Assembly (NCBI GenBank): GCA_017983515.1
Contig: JAGOBF010000006.1
Span: forward strand, 62,001 to 126,000
DNA: 64,000 nucleotides
From: Promineifilum sp.
GTDB lineage: Bacteria; Chloroflexota; Anaerolineae; Promineifilales; Promineifilaceae
Direction of reading: 5' to 3'
The notes beneath the pieces were generated by a model. It saw nothing but the letters and a program-made list of their open reading frames with translations, made no database searches and was not told the origin of the DNA. The position numbers and the translations under genes are program-made. Shown in pieces: positions 34,845 to 44,509 of the stretch (positions are counted from its first letter, which is position 1; each line of letters opens with the position of its first letter).

Positions 34845-35621
34845 ATGTCATTCCGTCAGATGCTGCCCTTCGTTTTCCTGAACGTCATCGTCTCGGCCGT
34901 GGTCGTGCTGTCAATCCTGTTTTGGTGGGACAGTCGCGGCGACGAGGGGATCGTGGGCGATGCAACCACGGTCGCATTGCCCGAAGGGGTGCTGCCGACG
35001 CCCAACATCGCCGCCCCCCCATCGGGCACGGTGCCGCCCGAAGCGACCGCCGCCGCCGCGCTCGATGAGCCAGTGCTCCACACCGTCGCGGCGGGCGAGA
35101 CGCTCAACATCATCAGCCAGCAATATGACGTCAGTGTCGACGACATCATGGCCGTCAACGGCATGGACAACCCCAACTTCATCGCCGTCGGTCAACAGCT
35201 GACCATCCCCGTCGGCGGCATTCCCGAGCCGACGGCCGCCCCGACAGAGGCCGCAGTGGTGGAGGCGCGGCCGTCGCCCATCCCCACCGAGCCGGCGGCA
35301 GCGGGCGGCGGCGTCATCGGCGTGACGGGCATCGTCGATCCCGGCACGCTGGAGACCGAGGCAGTGCAACTGGTCAACAGCGGGGCCCAACAGCAGTCGA
35401 TCCAGGGCTGGAAAGTGCGCGACGAAGATAACAACGTCTATACCTTCGGCGACGTGAGCATCTTCGGCGACGGGGCGGGCGTGCTGCTCCATACGCGGGC
35501 CGGCGACGACACCTTCAGCGACCTGCATTGGGGGCTGACTGAGCCGGTCTGGGGCAGCGGCGAGACGTTGACTCTGTGGGATGCGGCTGAGCAGGTGGTG
35601 GCGACGTTTGTTGTGCCGTGA
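34845..35621 (+). CDS. membrane-anchored protein with LysM and lamin-tail domains
   Basis: 258 residues. An N-terminal membrane helix (FVFLNVIVSAVVVLSILFWW) is followed by a Pro/Ala linker, a LysM domain at about 83-127 (HTVAAGETLNIISQQYDVSV to NFIAVGQQLTIPVG) and an LTD-type beta sandwich at about 160-258 (EAVQLVNSGAQQQSIQGWKV, then TFGDVSIFGDG). LysM would bind peptidoglycan, so it is probably held to the cell wall. The combination is common in Chloroflexota surface proteins; no enzymatic part. Confidence 0.85.
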   Translation: MSFRQMLPFVFLNVIVSAVVVLSILFWWDSRGDEGIVGDATTVALPEGVLPTPNIAAPPSGTVPPEATAAAALDEPVLHTVAAGETLNIISQQYDVSVDDIMAVNGMDNPNFIAVGQQLTIPVGGIPEPTAAPTEAAVVEARPSPIPTEPAAAGGGVIGVTGIVDPGTLETEAVQLVNSGAQQQSIQGWKVRDEDNNVYTFGDVSIFGDGAGVLLHTRAGDDTFSDLHWGLTEPVWGSGETLTLWDAAEQVVATFVVP

Positions 35622-35677
35622 TATTTGTTGGAGTGGCCGCTAGAGTTGCTGACCACGAACGCGGAGGAAATCACGCC

Positions 35678-35899
35678 ATGCGCGGATTAGTGAGCCCCAA
35701 GGGCGAGCAGTTCGGCTATGTGGTCGGCAATGTCCTGTACACGATGGACGATGAGCCGAGCGGCCGGCTGGAAAAGGATTTTATCGTCGACCTGGCCGGC
35801 AATGCTGTCTGGCGCGTTGTGGGCGATGGGGTCTACGCGCTGGATGGCATGGACACCATCGGCTTTCTCACCGGCGAGCGGCCGGACGACAGGGAATAA
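35678..35899 (+). CDS. small beta-rich protein, hypothetical
   Basis: 73 residues from ATG 35678, with GCGGAGGAA 9 nt upstream; an ATG at 35618 would add 20 residues but overlaps the previous gene. Three or four similar short repeats of about 17 residues can be seen, such as GEQFGYVVGNVLYTMDDEP, LAGNAVWRVVGDGVYALDG: each strand pair ends with GDxVY or GNxLY. This fits a small beta-flower or propeller-like fold. Role unknown. Confidence 0.6.
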   Translation: MRGLVSPKGEQFGYVVGNVLYTMDDEPSGRLEKDFIVDLAGNAVWRVVGDGVYALDGMDTIGFLTGERPDDRE

Positions 35900-36026
35900 T
35901 CCGCAGATTTCGCGGAGCCTGATTAGTCATCCCGGCGTTCGTGCCTTCCTGGGCCGAATGAACCAAAGGGTCTAACTCCATCCCATGAGTAACCAGCCGT
36001 AGCCATTTCTGAAGAGGTAAATTGAC

Positions 36027-36899
36027 ATGCGATTAGGCGCACACATCAGCACGGCCGGCGGGGCGCATAAGGCTTTCGCCCGCGCCCGCGAGGCGAAGTG
36101 CGATTCGTTTCTCATCTTCACCAAAAGTAATCGCCAGTGGGCGGCCAAGCCGTTCACCGACGACGACATCACGTTCTACAAGGATGCGGTGGCCGAATAT
36201 GCCGACCTGCATCCGGTATCGGTCCACGCCGGCTATCTGATCAACGTCGCCTCGCCCGACCCGGCGCTGTGGGAGAAATCGTATCTGGCGCTGCGGGAGG
36301 AGGTGGAGCGGGCCGGCGCGTTGGGGATCGACTTGATCACGTTTCATCCCGGCTCCTACATGACCAGCGGCGAGCAAGAGGGGCTGGACGCCATCACGCG
36401 AGCCATGCGCCGGCTGCTGGACGAAACGGCCGCCACCGCGCCCAACACCATCATCTGCCTGGAGACGATGGCCGGACAGGGCACGAACCTGGGCGGCAAA
36501 TTCGAGCATCTGGCCTACGTGCTGCAAAACACGGGGCCGAGCGACCGGCTGGGCGTGTGCTTCGACACCTGCCACGTCTTCGCCGCCGGCTACGATATCC
36601 GCACGCCGGAGGCCTACGCCGCGACGATGGCCGAGTTCGACCGCGTTGTGGGACTGGACAAGATTCGCCACTTCCACCTGAACGACAGCAAGCACGGGCT
36701 GGGCGAGGGCAAGGACCGCCACGACCACATCGGCCGCGGCCAAATCGGGCTGGCCGGCTTCGCCAACTTTGTCAACGACGCGCGCTGGGCCAGCTATGCC
36801 GCCCATTTGGAGACGCCGGCGGCCGAAGACGGCGAAGATGGGGTGGCGATTGACATGAATCATGTCAATCTGGCCGCGCTGCGGGAACTGATGCGGTGA
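36027..36899 (+). CDS. nfo: deoxyribonuclease IV (AP endonuclease)
   Basis: 290 residues. The TIM-barrel metal ligands of the Nfo family are present in order: GAHIS at the start, VHAGYLIN, FHPGSY, ETMAGQG, DTCHVFAAGYD, HLNDSKHGLG and DRHDHIGRG. It cuts abasic sites in DNA, the step after a glycosylase such as the one at 13134. GAGG lies upstream of the ATG. Confidence 0.95.
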   Translation: MRLGAHISTAGGAHKAFARAREAKCDSFLIFTKSNRQWAAKPFTDDDITFYKDAVAEYADLHPVSVHAGYLINVASPDPALWEKSYLALREEVERAGALGIDLITFHPGSYMTSGEQEGLDAITRAMRRLLDETAATAPNTIICLETMAGQGTNLGGKFEHLAYVLQNTGPSDRLGVCFDTCHVFAAGYDIRTPEAYAATMAEFDRVVGLDKIRHFHLNDSKHGLGEGKDRHDHIGRGQIGLAGFANFVNDARWASYAAHLETPAAEDGEDGVAIDMNHVNLAALRELMR

Positions 36900-37026
36900 G
36901 TTTCTCCACCAGTAACGGACATCATTGCTGGGCTTTTCATTCAAACGGATCTGAGACTCAGGCCGGGGTGAATGAGAAGCCTATTGAAAAGGATTAAATA
37001 TCGACTAACCGGATAGGAGAGACCCC

Positions 37027-38085
37027 ATGTTCATCGTCGATTCCCATCTCGATCTCGCCTACAACGCCCTGGTGAAAGGGCGCGACCCACGGCTGGGCGT
37101 GGCCCAAATCCGCGCCAACGAGCAGCCGCCGGGCAAGGACATCGCCACGGTTGGGCTGCCGGAGATGCGCCGGGCGGGAGTGGGTCTCGTCTTTGGCACG
37201 ATCTTTGTGTCCCCGTCAGCGACGCCTTTCGAGCGGGAGCCGAGCGAACACACCTACGATACGCCGGAACAGGCGCACCAGCTGGCAACGGCCCAGGTCG
37301 ATTACTATCGGCGGCTCATTGACGAAGATGAGAGCTTGCGGCTGGTGACCGACGCGGCCGGGCTGGATGAGGTCGTAAAGAGCCACGAGAACGGCGATAA
37401 ACCCCTATTGGGATTCGTCCTGCTGATGGAGGGCGCCGACGGCATCCGCGAGCCGGCCGAAACCGAATGGTGGTATGAGCGCGGCGTGCGGCTCATCGGC
37501 CCGGCCTGGGACGACACACGCTACTGCGCCGGGGCATGGCGCGACAGCAAGCAGGGCCTGTCGAAAGACGGCTACGCGCTATTGGACGTGATGGCCGGGC
37601 TGGGGATGATCCTCGACCTGACCCACATGAGCGAGATCGCAACCCTCCAGGCGCTGGACGCCTACGCCGGGCCGGTGGTGGCGACCCACGCCAACGCGCG
37701 GGCCATCGTGCCCACCGAGCGGCAGCTGAGCGACCAGCAGATCCGGCTGATCGGCGAGCGTGACGGAATAGTCGGCGCGGTGCTGGCTAACTTTTTCCTG
37801 CTGTCGGGCTACGTGCGCGGCCGCAAGGAGAGTGTGCCGGTGGTCCAGCTGGTGGCCCACATCGACCACGTGTGCCAGGTGATCGGCGACGCGCGGCACG
37901 CGGGCATCGGCAGCGACCTCGACGGCGGCTTCGGCCAGCGTGACATCCCCGATCCGATGGACAGCATCGCCGACCTGCCGCTGATCGCCGCCGGGCTGCG
38001 GGAGAAGGGCTATGGCGATGAGGATGTGGCCGGAATCATGGGGCGGAACTGGGTGGGCTTGTTGCGGCGAGTGTGGGGCAAATAA
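37027..38085 (+). CDS. M19 family membrane-type dipeptidase homologue
   Basis: 352 residues. The metal motif SHLDLAYN (HxD) at the N-terminus, GFVLLMEGADGI with the bridging Glu, MILDLTHMSE and ATHANARAI (His ligands), and GIGSDLDGGFG are the renal-dipeptidase signature. No signal peptide, so cytoplasmic. The family cleaves dipeptides, including some with D-residues. A GGAGAG ribosome-binding site precedes the ATG. Confidence 0.9.
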   Translation: MFIVDSHLDLAYNALVKGRDPRLGVAQIRANEQPPGKDIATVGLPEMRRAGVGLVFGTIFVSPSATPFEREPSEHTYDTPEQAHQLATAQVDYYRRLIDEDESLRLVTDAAGLDEVVKSHENGDKPLLGFVLLMEGADGIREPAETEWWYERGVRLIGPAWDDTRYCAGAWRDSKQGLSKDGYALLDVMAGLGMILDLTHMSEIATLQALDAYAGPVVATHANARAIVPTERQLSDQQIRLIGERDGIVGAVLANFFLLSGYVRGRKESVPVVQLVAHIDHVCQVIGDARHAGIGSDLDGGFGQRDIPDPMDSIADLPLIAAGLREKGYGDEDVAGIMGRNWVGLLRRVWGK

Positions 38086-38121
38086 TTTCCCCTTTTTTAT
38101 CCTCTATAAATGAAATTTTGT

Positions 38122-38856
38122 TCATTCATCAAGAGTGAATATTACAGAAGCATCTTCTGACACAATAAGATCGTTCATGGAGTTACTCCCTTCCCCATTC
38201 CTTTTCCCCCACCACCAATGCTGCTCTCCACAATAAAACGTAACGTTCGAATCTCGATACCATCTATAATAGCCAATGTGTACATTGCTCCTTCCAGCTC
38301 TAATTATTCCGGCGTTCTTTTCGCCTTTATGACCGTCATTAACTATTACGGTGCAATCCATATCACTGTAATTATTTAGGATGGGGTAAAAATAGTACTT
38401 GTCATCGATTACATAATCGATCCTTAGTCTTTCCCCTTCGAATACACGATAGAAGGTACCACTCATGTCATCTCCAATCGGAGTTCCATCTGACAATGTT
38501 TCCTTTTCAGCGATAAATTTGATATCTACTGGCTCTTTATCAAGACGCACAACTTCGGTACTTAGTGCATTGATTTCGCCATCATATTCTTCCCCAACGT
38601 AAATCTTAACATCATGCTGCAGGGTGTTTATAATTGTAACCGAGGCTAAATCTTGATTCTGATCCTGTATTGTGGGTACAGGGGTTGGGAAAAAGGTTGA
38701 TGAAGGGGTTGGGAAAAAGGTTGGTGAAGGGGTTGGTACGGGGGCTTCGGTCCTTAATTGAAGCCAAATTGTAATTCCTCCAATAATCAATGCTGCAAGA
38801 ACAGTACCAATACATCCCCATGGAGTATTATCTTCGGACTTACTTTGAAGGCTCAT
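38122..38856 (-). CDS. AT-rich orphan membrane-anchored protein
   Basis: 244 residues. A short cytoplasmic start, one membrane helix (CIGTVLAALIIGGITIWLQL, with the helix near 15-34), then a linker with tandem units PTPSPTFF, PTPSSTFF, PTPVPT, and a soluble domain about 70-244 rich in Asp, Tyr and Trp (EQHWWWGKRN). No family recognised. Base composition is clearly lower in GC than all neighbours, with codons such as AAT, TAT and ATA, so it was probably acquired by transfer. The AT-rich region extends through the flanks (38086-38990). Confidence 0.7.
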   Translation of the reverse strand: MSLQSKSEDNTPWGCIGTVLAALIIGGITIWLQLRTEAPVPTPSPTFFPTPSSTFFPTPVPTIQDQNQDLASVTIINTLQHDVKIYVGEEYDGEINALSTEVVRLDKEPVDIKFIAEKETLSDGTPIGDDMSGTFYRVFEGERLRIDYVIDDKYYFYPILNNYSDMDCTVIVNDGHKGEKNAGIIRAGRSNVHIGYYRWYRDSNVTFYCGEQHWWWGKRNGEGSNSMNDLIVSEDASVIFTLDE

Positions 38857-38997
38857 TGTGGATAATAATGATTAATTTCAGGACATAATAAGTAATCGAA
38901 TTATACCATAAGACAATCCCACGAATATTTGTCTTTGGAAGTCCGAGGCGATGATAGGAGTTAGGTTGTATACAAAAGCTAGGATTTGAGATGCAAT

Positions 38998-41900
38998 TTA
39001 CCGCTCGAAGACCCGCCCCACCCCCGGCAGCCGCTCCAGCGCCTCGACCAGCTCCGGCTCGCAGCCGGTGCGGTGGTTGGGAAAGTCCATGATCAGCCCT
39101 TGGCCGGCCAATTGCAGCCGCAGGATGGCGTTGCCCTCGTAACGCTCGGCCAGGCCGATGATGCGACGGCAGGCGTCTTTCCAGTCGCTGGAGGCGCGGA
39201 TTTCGACGATAAGCAGCTTGTAGGAGCCGTTGGCCGGCGGGGCAACCGGGGCAGGTTGTGCCACTGGAGCGGCGGGGGATGAGTGGCCGTTGCTTGGCGG
39301 GGCAATCCGGACAGGTTGCTCCACAGGGCCGGCGAATGATGAGTGACCGTTCACGGGGCCCCTCGCTGCTGTTTCGTCTCTGGCATCTTCATTCGTCATT
39401 CGTGATTCGTCATTCGCAATTTTCTCCGGCATGGTGACCACGGGCGGCGGCGGCGGCTCCTGGGCTTCGGCGACGGCCGCCGGGTCGGGCCGGGTCGGTT
39501 GGTCGTCGGGCGGGGGCGCGCCGTAGCTTAGGGCGTCGTCTTCGTCCTCTTCGTCGGGCGGCAGGGGAACGGCCGAGAGCAGTTCGTCCGCGTCCGGTGC
39601 ATAACGGGAGGCAGGTTCGGCCACGGAGAGCGGGGAAGCAGCCTGGGAAGGTTGGGCCACAGGGGCGGTCCAGTCGTCGGGCGGCGGCCAATAGTCATCG
39701 GGGGGATTATAGGCGTTAGATACCGCGTTTGGCGGAGCGAACTCTCGTTCGCCAAACCCGTTATCCGGGCGAAGCGATCCCCGGTCTTTGGCGATGGTCA
39801 GCTTGGTTTGCACGCTGTCGGCAATGATCGACAGCGATTCGCCCTCGGCCTGCACCGTGCCGCGCACGACGATAATCTGGTTGGGCTGCACCTGTTCGCG
39901 GCAGGCGGCCCACGTCCGGGGGAACATGACCAGGTCGAGCTTGCCGTCCAGGTCTTCGAGGGTGACGAAGGCCATGGGCTGGCCCTTTTTGGTGTTTAGC
40001 GTGCGCAGCCCGGCGACGAGGCCGGCCAGGGTGACGGCCTTGCCGTTCCAGGTGGCGTCCAGATCCCCGGTGCGGGCGGTGACGACACTCTGCAATTCGG
40101 CCAGCCGGTGCTCCAGTGGGTGCTCGGTCAGATAGACGCCGATGAGTTCCTTCTCCCAGTCGAGCGATTCGCGCCGGTCGATAGGTTTGACGCTCTTCTC
40201 GGGGCGCAGGATGGCGACGTCGATTCTGGCCCCGCCGTCGCCATTGCCGCCGAAGAGCGACATCTGGCCGGCTTCGGCCGCGGCGTGGGTGCTGCCGCTA
40301 TGGCCCATCATGCGGTCGAGGGCATCGAGGATGCAGGCCCGCGACCCCCACGCATCAAAGACGCCGACGCGGGCCATCGACTCCAGCGCCCGCTTGCCGA
40401 CGCGCCGCAGATCGACGCGCTCGGCCAGATCGACGGGGGCCTTGAACGGCCCGTTCGCCTGGCGCTCGTCGATGATTAGCTGTACCGCGCCCTCGCCGGC
40501 GTTCTTAATGGCCGCCAGCCCGTAGCGGATGGTGGCATGGCGCACCGGGGCGCGGCCCTTTTCTGGCCTGCTCGCTTTCTCTTCCGCTCTTTCTTCGCCG
40601 CTGCCATCTTCAATCGTGAAGTCGAGCATCGCCCGATTGATGCTGGGCGGGGCGACGGTAATGCCCAGACGGCGGGCATCCGTGACGTATTTGGCGATCT
40701 TCTCGGTGTCCTGGTGATCGACGGTCAATAGGGCGGTAATGTATTCGACGGCGTAGTGGGCCTTTAGATAGGCCGTCTGGCAGCAGATGACGGCGTAGTC
40801 GGCGGCATGAGCCTTGTTGAAGCCATAGCGGGCGAAGAACTCGATGTCGAACCAGATGGCCTCGCAGACATCGCGTGAGAAGCCGCGCTTCATGGCCCCG
40901 GCGGTGAACTGGGCCTTGTGCTGGTCCATCAGGTCGCGCTTCTTCTTGGACACGGCCTTGCGGATCATGTCGGCTTCGCCCGGCTCGTAGCCGGCCAGCT
41001 CGGCCGCGATGCGGATGATCTGCTCCTGGTAGACCAGAATGCCGTAGGTGTCCTGTAGAATCGGCTTCAGCTCCGGCGTGTGATAGGCGGCCACGTCCTT
41101 GCCCTCGTTGAGCGCGGCGTGCATGCGGCGGATGTATTCGGGGATGTTCTCCATCGGCCCCGGCCGGAAGAGGGAGATGGCGGCGATGATGTGGTCGAAG
41201 CGGCGCGGCTTCATCTCCAGCATCAGCTTGCGCATGCCGGAGCCTTCCACCTGGAAGACGCCCAGCACGTCGCCGCGGCCGAGCATGTCGAAGGCCGGTT
41301 CCATGCCCTTGCCGGCGTCGGCCCCCGGCCCGTACATGCCGATGTCGTAGGGGATGTTGTCCATGGTGTAGCGCACGCCGTGGCGCTGTTCGATTAGCTG
41401 GGCCGCGCGGCGCATGACGGTCAGGGTGCTCAGGCCCAGGAAATCGACCTTCAGCAGGCCTATCTTCTCGATGATCTCCATCGGCCACTGACTAATGGAG
41501 CGGATGCCGCCCAGGCCGGCCTCGCCGCTGGTTGGCTTGTGCAGCGGCACGTATTGCACCAGCGGCTTGTCGGAGATGATGACGCCGGCGGCATGGCTGC
41601 TGGCGTGGCGGGCCACGCCCTCCAGTTGTTGGGCCGTCTGGATCAGCTCCTTGATGCGTGGGTCGTCCTTGACCTTGGCTTCCAGGTCGGCCGAGTAGAA
41701 TTCGTGATCCTTGTCGAGCACGTTGATGATTTTGGCCGGCTTGCCGGGGATGGCGGGGATGAGGCGGGCCACGGCGTCGACTTCGGGCAGGGGCACATCG
41801 AGCGCGCGGCCGACATCGCGGATGGCCGCCCGCGCCCCCAGCGTCCCGAAGGTGATGATCTGGGCTACCTTGTCCTGGCCGTACTTGTTCACCGCGTACT

Positions 41901-43182
41901 CGACCATCTCCGAGCGGCGATCGTCGGGGTAGTCGAGGTCGATGTCGGGCATGGACACGCGGCCGGGGTTGAGGAAGCGCTCAAAGATGAGGCCGTTGGC
42001 GATGGGGTCGATGCCGGTGATACCCAGCGTATAGGCCACCAGCGACCCCGCGCCGGAGCCGCGCACGTTCCACCAGATGTCGACGCGGCGGGCATATTCG
42101 CACAGATCCCAGACGATGAGGAAGTAAGCGTCGAACCCCATGCCGCCGATAATGCGTAGTTCGTGCTCCAGCCGGGCGCGCAGGGTTTCGTCCGTGGCCG
42201 CCCGCTCCACGCCATAGTGGCGCACGAGGCCTTCTTCGCACAAGCGGCGCAGATAGCCGGGGGCGTCCTGGCCGCCGGGCACATCGAAGAGGGGCAGGTG
42301 GTAGCCCTTGGTATCGAGATCGACGTTGCACATCTCGGCGATGAGCAGGCTGTTGTCGAGCGCGCCGGGGATGTGGCCGAACAGGCGGCGCATTTCCTCG
42401 TGGGACTTGAGATAGTAGCCGGTGTCGCTGAAGCGCATGCGCTTGGATTCGTTGACGGTGGAGCCGGTCTGGATGCACAGCAGCACGTCGTGGGGCGAGG
42501 CTTCCTCCGGCGTGGTGTAGTGGACGTCGTTGGTCGCCAGGAAGCGCAGGTTGTAGCGCGGCTGCATATCGTCGGTTAGGACTTTGTTGATCGCCGTCAG
42601 CTCGGGGATGCTGTGCTCCTGCAATTCGATGAAGAAGCGCTCCGGGCCGAAGATGTCGATGTACTGGCCCATGAGGGCGTGGGCCTTGGTCATGTCGCCG
42701 GCAGCAATGGCGCGGGGGATGTCGGCCGCCATGCAGCCGGTGGTGCAGATGAGGCCGTCGCTGTGGGCGGCCAGCAAGTCGAGGTCGATGCGCGGCCGGT
42801 AGTAGAAGCCGTCGAGCTGGGCAGTGCTGGCCAGCTGCAGCAGGTTGAGGTAGCCGGTCTGGTTCTCGGCCAGCAGCAGCAAGTGGGTGCGCTCGCGGTC
42901 GAGTTGGGCGTCGCGGTCGGTCATGCGCCGGGCGGCGACGTAGGACTCGATGCCGATGATGGGCTTGACGCCGTTGTCCTTGCAGGCCTGGTAGAAGGGC
43001 ATGACGCCGAACATGACACCGTGATCGGTCAGGGCCAGCGCGGGCTGGTTGAGCGCCTTGGCCCGCTTGGCGAGCTGGTCGAGGCGGCTGAGGCCGTCGA
43101 GCAGGGAGAACTCGCTGTGGACGTGGAGATGGACGAACGGCTGGTGTTCCGATACGGGTGTTGACGATACGGAGACGGACAT
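38998..43182 (-). CDS. dnaE: DNA polymerase III alpha subunit
   Basis: 1394 residues, replicative polymerase. The PHP domain starts HLHVHSEFSLLDG; the polymerase palm has PDIDLDYPDDRR with its catalytic Asp pair; the OB domain (VTLAGLVAGLRTLNTKKGQP) is near residue 1065. After residue 1180 comes a long Pro/Glu/Asp-rich linker that is not normal for the family, then a 60-residue C-terminal module (YKLLIVEIRASSDWKDACRR), apparently the DnaE tail. The linker holds in-frame repeats: IANDESRMTNED from a heptameric repeat and two copies of an NGHSS-APV-QP-APP unit. Confidence 0.95.
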   Translation of the reverse strand: MSVSVSSTPVSEHQPFVHLHVHSEFSLLDGLSRLDQLAKRAKALNQPALALTDHGVMFGVMPFYQACKDNGVKPIIGIESYVAARRMTDRDAQLDRERTHLLLLAENQTGYLNLLQLASTAQLDGFYYRPRIDLDLLAAHSDGLICTTGCMAADIPRAIAAGDMTKAHALMGQYIDIFGPERFFIELQEHSIPELTAINKVLTDDMQPRYNLRFLATNDVHYTTPEEASPHDVLLCIQTGSTVNESKRMRFSDTGYYLKSHEEMRRLFGHIPGALDNSLLIAEMCNVDLDTKGYHLPLFDVPGGQDAPGYLRRLCEEGLVRHYGVERAATDETLRARLEHELRIIGGMGFDAYFLIVWDLCEYARRVDIWWNVRGSGAGSLVAYTLGITGIDPIANGLIFERFLNPGRVSMPDIDLDYPDDRRSEMVEYAVNKYGQDKVAQIITFGTLGARAAIRDVGRALDVPLPEVDAVARLIPAIPGKPAKIINVLDKDHEFYSADLEAKVKDDPRIKELIQTAQQLEGVARHASSHAAGVIISDKPLVQYVPLHKPTSGEAGLGGIRSISQWPMEIIEKIGLLKVDFLGLSTLTVMRRAAQLIEQRHGVRYTMDNIPYDIGMYGPGADAGKGMEPAFDMLGRGDVLGVFQVEGSGMRKLMLEMKPRRFDHIIAAISLFRPGPMENIPEYIRRMHAALNEGKDVAAYHTPELKPILQDTYGILVYQEQIIRIAAELAGYEPGEADMIRKAVSKKKRDLMDQHKAQFTAGAMKRGFSRDVCEAIWFDIEFFARYGFNKAHAADYAVICCQTAYLKAHYAVEYITALLTVDHQDTEKIAKYVTDARRLGITVAPPSINRAMLDFTIEDGSGEERAEEKASRPEKGRAPVRHATIRYGLAAIKNAGEGAVQLIIDERQANGPFKAPVDLAERVDLRRVGKRALESMARVGVFDAWGSRACILDALDRMMGHSGSTHAAAEAGQMSLFGGNGDGGARIDVAILRPEKSVKPIDRRESLDWEKELIGVYLTEHPLEHRLAELQSVVTARTGDLDATWNGKAVTLAGLVAGLRTLNTKKGQPMAFVTLEDLDGKLDLVMFPRTWAACREQVQPNQIIVVRGTVQAEGESLSIIADSVQTKLTIAKDRGSLRPDNGFGEREFAPPNAVSNAYNPPDDYWPPPDDWTAPVAQPSQAASPLSVAEPASRYAPDADELLSAVPLPPDEEDEDDALSYGAPPPDDQPTRPDPAAVAEAQEPPPPPVVTMPEKIANDESRMTNEDARDETAARGPVNGHSSFAGPVEQPVRIAPPSNGHSSPAAPVAQPAPVAPPANGSYKLLIVEIRASSDWKDACRRIIGLAERYEGNAILRLQLAGQGLIMDFPNHRTGCEPELVEALERLPGVGRVFER
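39388..39422 (-). repeat. heptameric ATTCGTC repeat inside dnaE
   Basis: ATTCGTCATTCGTGATTCGT followed by CATTCGCAAT is a run of four degenerate 7-8 base units, coding IANDESRMTNED on the minus strand. Intergenic relatives are at 4893-4915. Confidence 0.7.
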
Positions 43183-43318
43183 GGGGGCGAGTATAACACA
43201 CCTGTTCGGATCGGAAGTTTATTGGGGCTTAAAGAATTGGGCCTTTTAAGGTGGTTGCAAAACGACCGATTCCCCCCTCTCTATTACCGGGTTGTAACAA
43301 AACGTCCAATCGCCGGTG

Positions 43319-43595
43319 TTTCTGACATGATCGTGCTTAGAATCAAAGAGATTGCGGCCACCGACCTGGACGCTGCCGGTCTCGAGTCGCTGGCCGATGA
43401 GAGCCGGGCCGCCAGTTTTCCCCTCACGACCTTTACCGGCAACGTCGCGGCGCCAATCGATATTGACCGGATGATCGACGAACTACTGAACGCCCACGGC
43501 CGCCTGGATATCATCATCACCAACGCCGGCATCATGGACAACTTCATCACGCTGGCCGAGTTGGATGACGAGCTATGGAACATTGTGTATCGGGG
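43319..43595 (+). pseudogene. fragment of a short-chain dehydrogenase gene
   Basis: IDRMIDELLNAHGRLDIIIT followed by NAGIMDNFITLAELDDELWN is the internal part of an SDR (the NNAG region and following helix). The N-terminal Rossmann strand and the Ser-Tyr-Lys half are missing; after DDELWN the homology stops abruptly and the frame passes into the next gene's leader. A 5' leftover (AAGLESLADESRAASFPL) may be another part. I take it as a decayed insertion relic between dnaE and the methyltransferase gene. Confidence 0.6.
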
Positions 43596-43648
43596 CAGAC
43601 ACACAACTCTGCCTCTACTCCTCATTCGTCAAGTGGTATACTCCCCCC

Positions 43649-44416
43649 ATGATCACCAGCCACAGCAACCCCCAGGTCAAATACGTCCGCCGTCTGCAAG
43701 CCGACCGCCGCTACCGCACGGGTGAGTCGGCCTTCGTCGTCGAGGGCACGCGCTGGCTGCGCGAGACGGTCGCCGCCGGCATTGCCCCCCGCGCCCTGTT
43801 CGCCACCACGGCCTGGATGGAGAGCAATGAGGGCCGCGCCCTGCAAGCCGCGCTCGGCCCGGCCGTACCCGTGGCCGCTGACGTCCTGACGGCTATGAGC
43901 GACACCGAGACCGCGCCGGGCGTCCTGGCCGTCCTGCCCATCGCCTCGCCGCCCTGGCCCGACACGCCGTCGCTGCTGCTCATCCTCGATGCCGTCGGCA
44001 ACCCGGGCAATGTGGGCACGATCCTGCGTGCCGCGGCCGCGGCGGGAGCCGGCGGCGTGCTGCTCGGCCCCGGCTGCGTCGACGCCTACAACCCCAAGGT
44101 GGTGCGCGGCAGCATGGGGGCCGTGTTGCGCCTGCCCGTGCGCTCCGCCTCCTGGGCGGAGATCGGTGAACGGGCGGCGGGGCTGGAAGTGTGGCTGGCG
44201 GCGGCGCGAGAAGGCGTAGCCTATACGGCCGTGGACTGGCAGCGGCCTTCCGCCATCCTCATCGGCGGCGAGGCCCACGGCGCGGGTGACGCCGCCGAGA
44301 AACTAGCCACGGGCGCGGTGACCATTCCCATGCGCGACCAGACTGAGTCGCTCAACGCGGCGCTGGCGGCGGGCATCCTGCTCTTCGAAGCCGCGCGCCA
44401 ACGGGCGGCCGGATGA
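43649..44416 (+). CDS. SpoU/TrmH family RNA 2'-O-methyltransferase
   Basis: 255 residues from ATG 43649 (MITSHSNPQVKYVRRLQ), the normal start of the RlmB-like branch; the frame runs further up without homology. An N-terminal substrate-binding domain (FVVEGTRWLRE) precedes the SPOUT knot: motif 1 LDAVGNPGNVGTILR, motif 2 LIGGEAHGAGD and motif 3 IPMRDQTESLNAALAAGILL. It would methylate a ribose in rRNA or tRNA; the exact site is not decidable here. Confidence 0.92.
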   Translation: MITSHSNPQVKYVRRLQADRRYRTGESAFVVEGTRWLRETVAAGIAPRALFATTAWMESNEGRALQAALGPAVPVAADVLTAMSDTETAPGVLAVLPIASPPWPDTPSLLLILDAVGNPGNVGTILRAAAAAGAGGVLLGPGCVDAYNPKVVRGSMGAVLRLPVRSASWAEIGERAAGLEVWLAAAREGVAYTAVDWQRPSAILIGGEAHGAGDAAEKLATGAVTIPMRDQTESLNAALAAGILLFEAARQRAAG

Positions 44417-44509
44417 GCGTCGGGGCGACAACGGGAATGAGCCCAAGATCAAGAAGCGTAGGCCCATTTTAAGAACCCCTTCCCAAAATCTACGGATCAT
44501 CTCCCTGGC

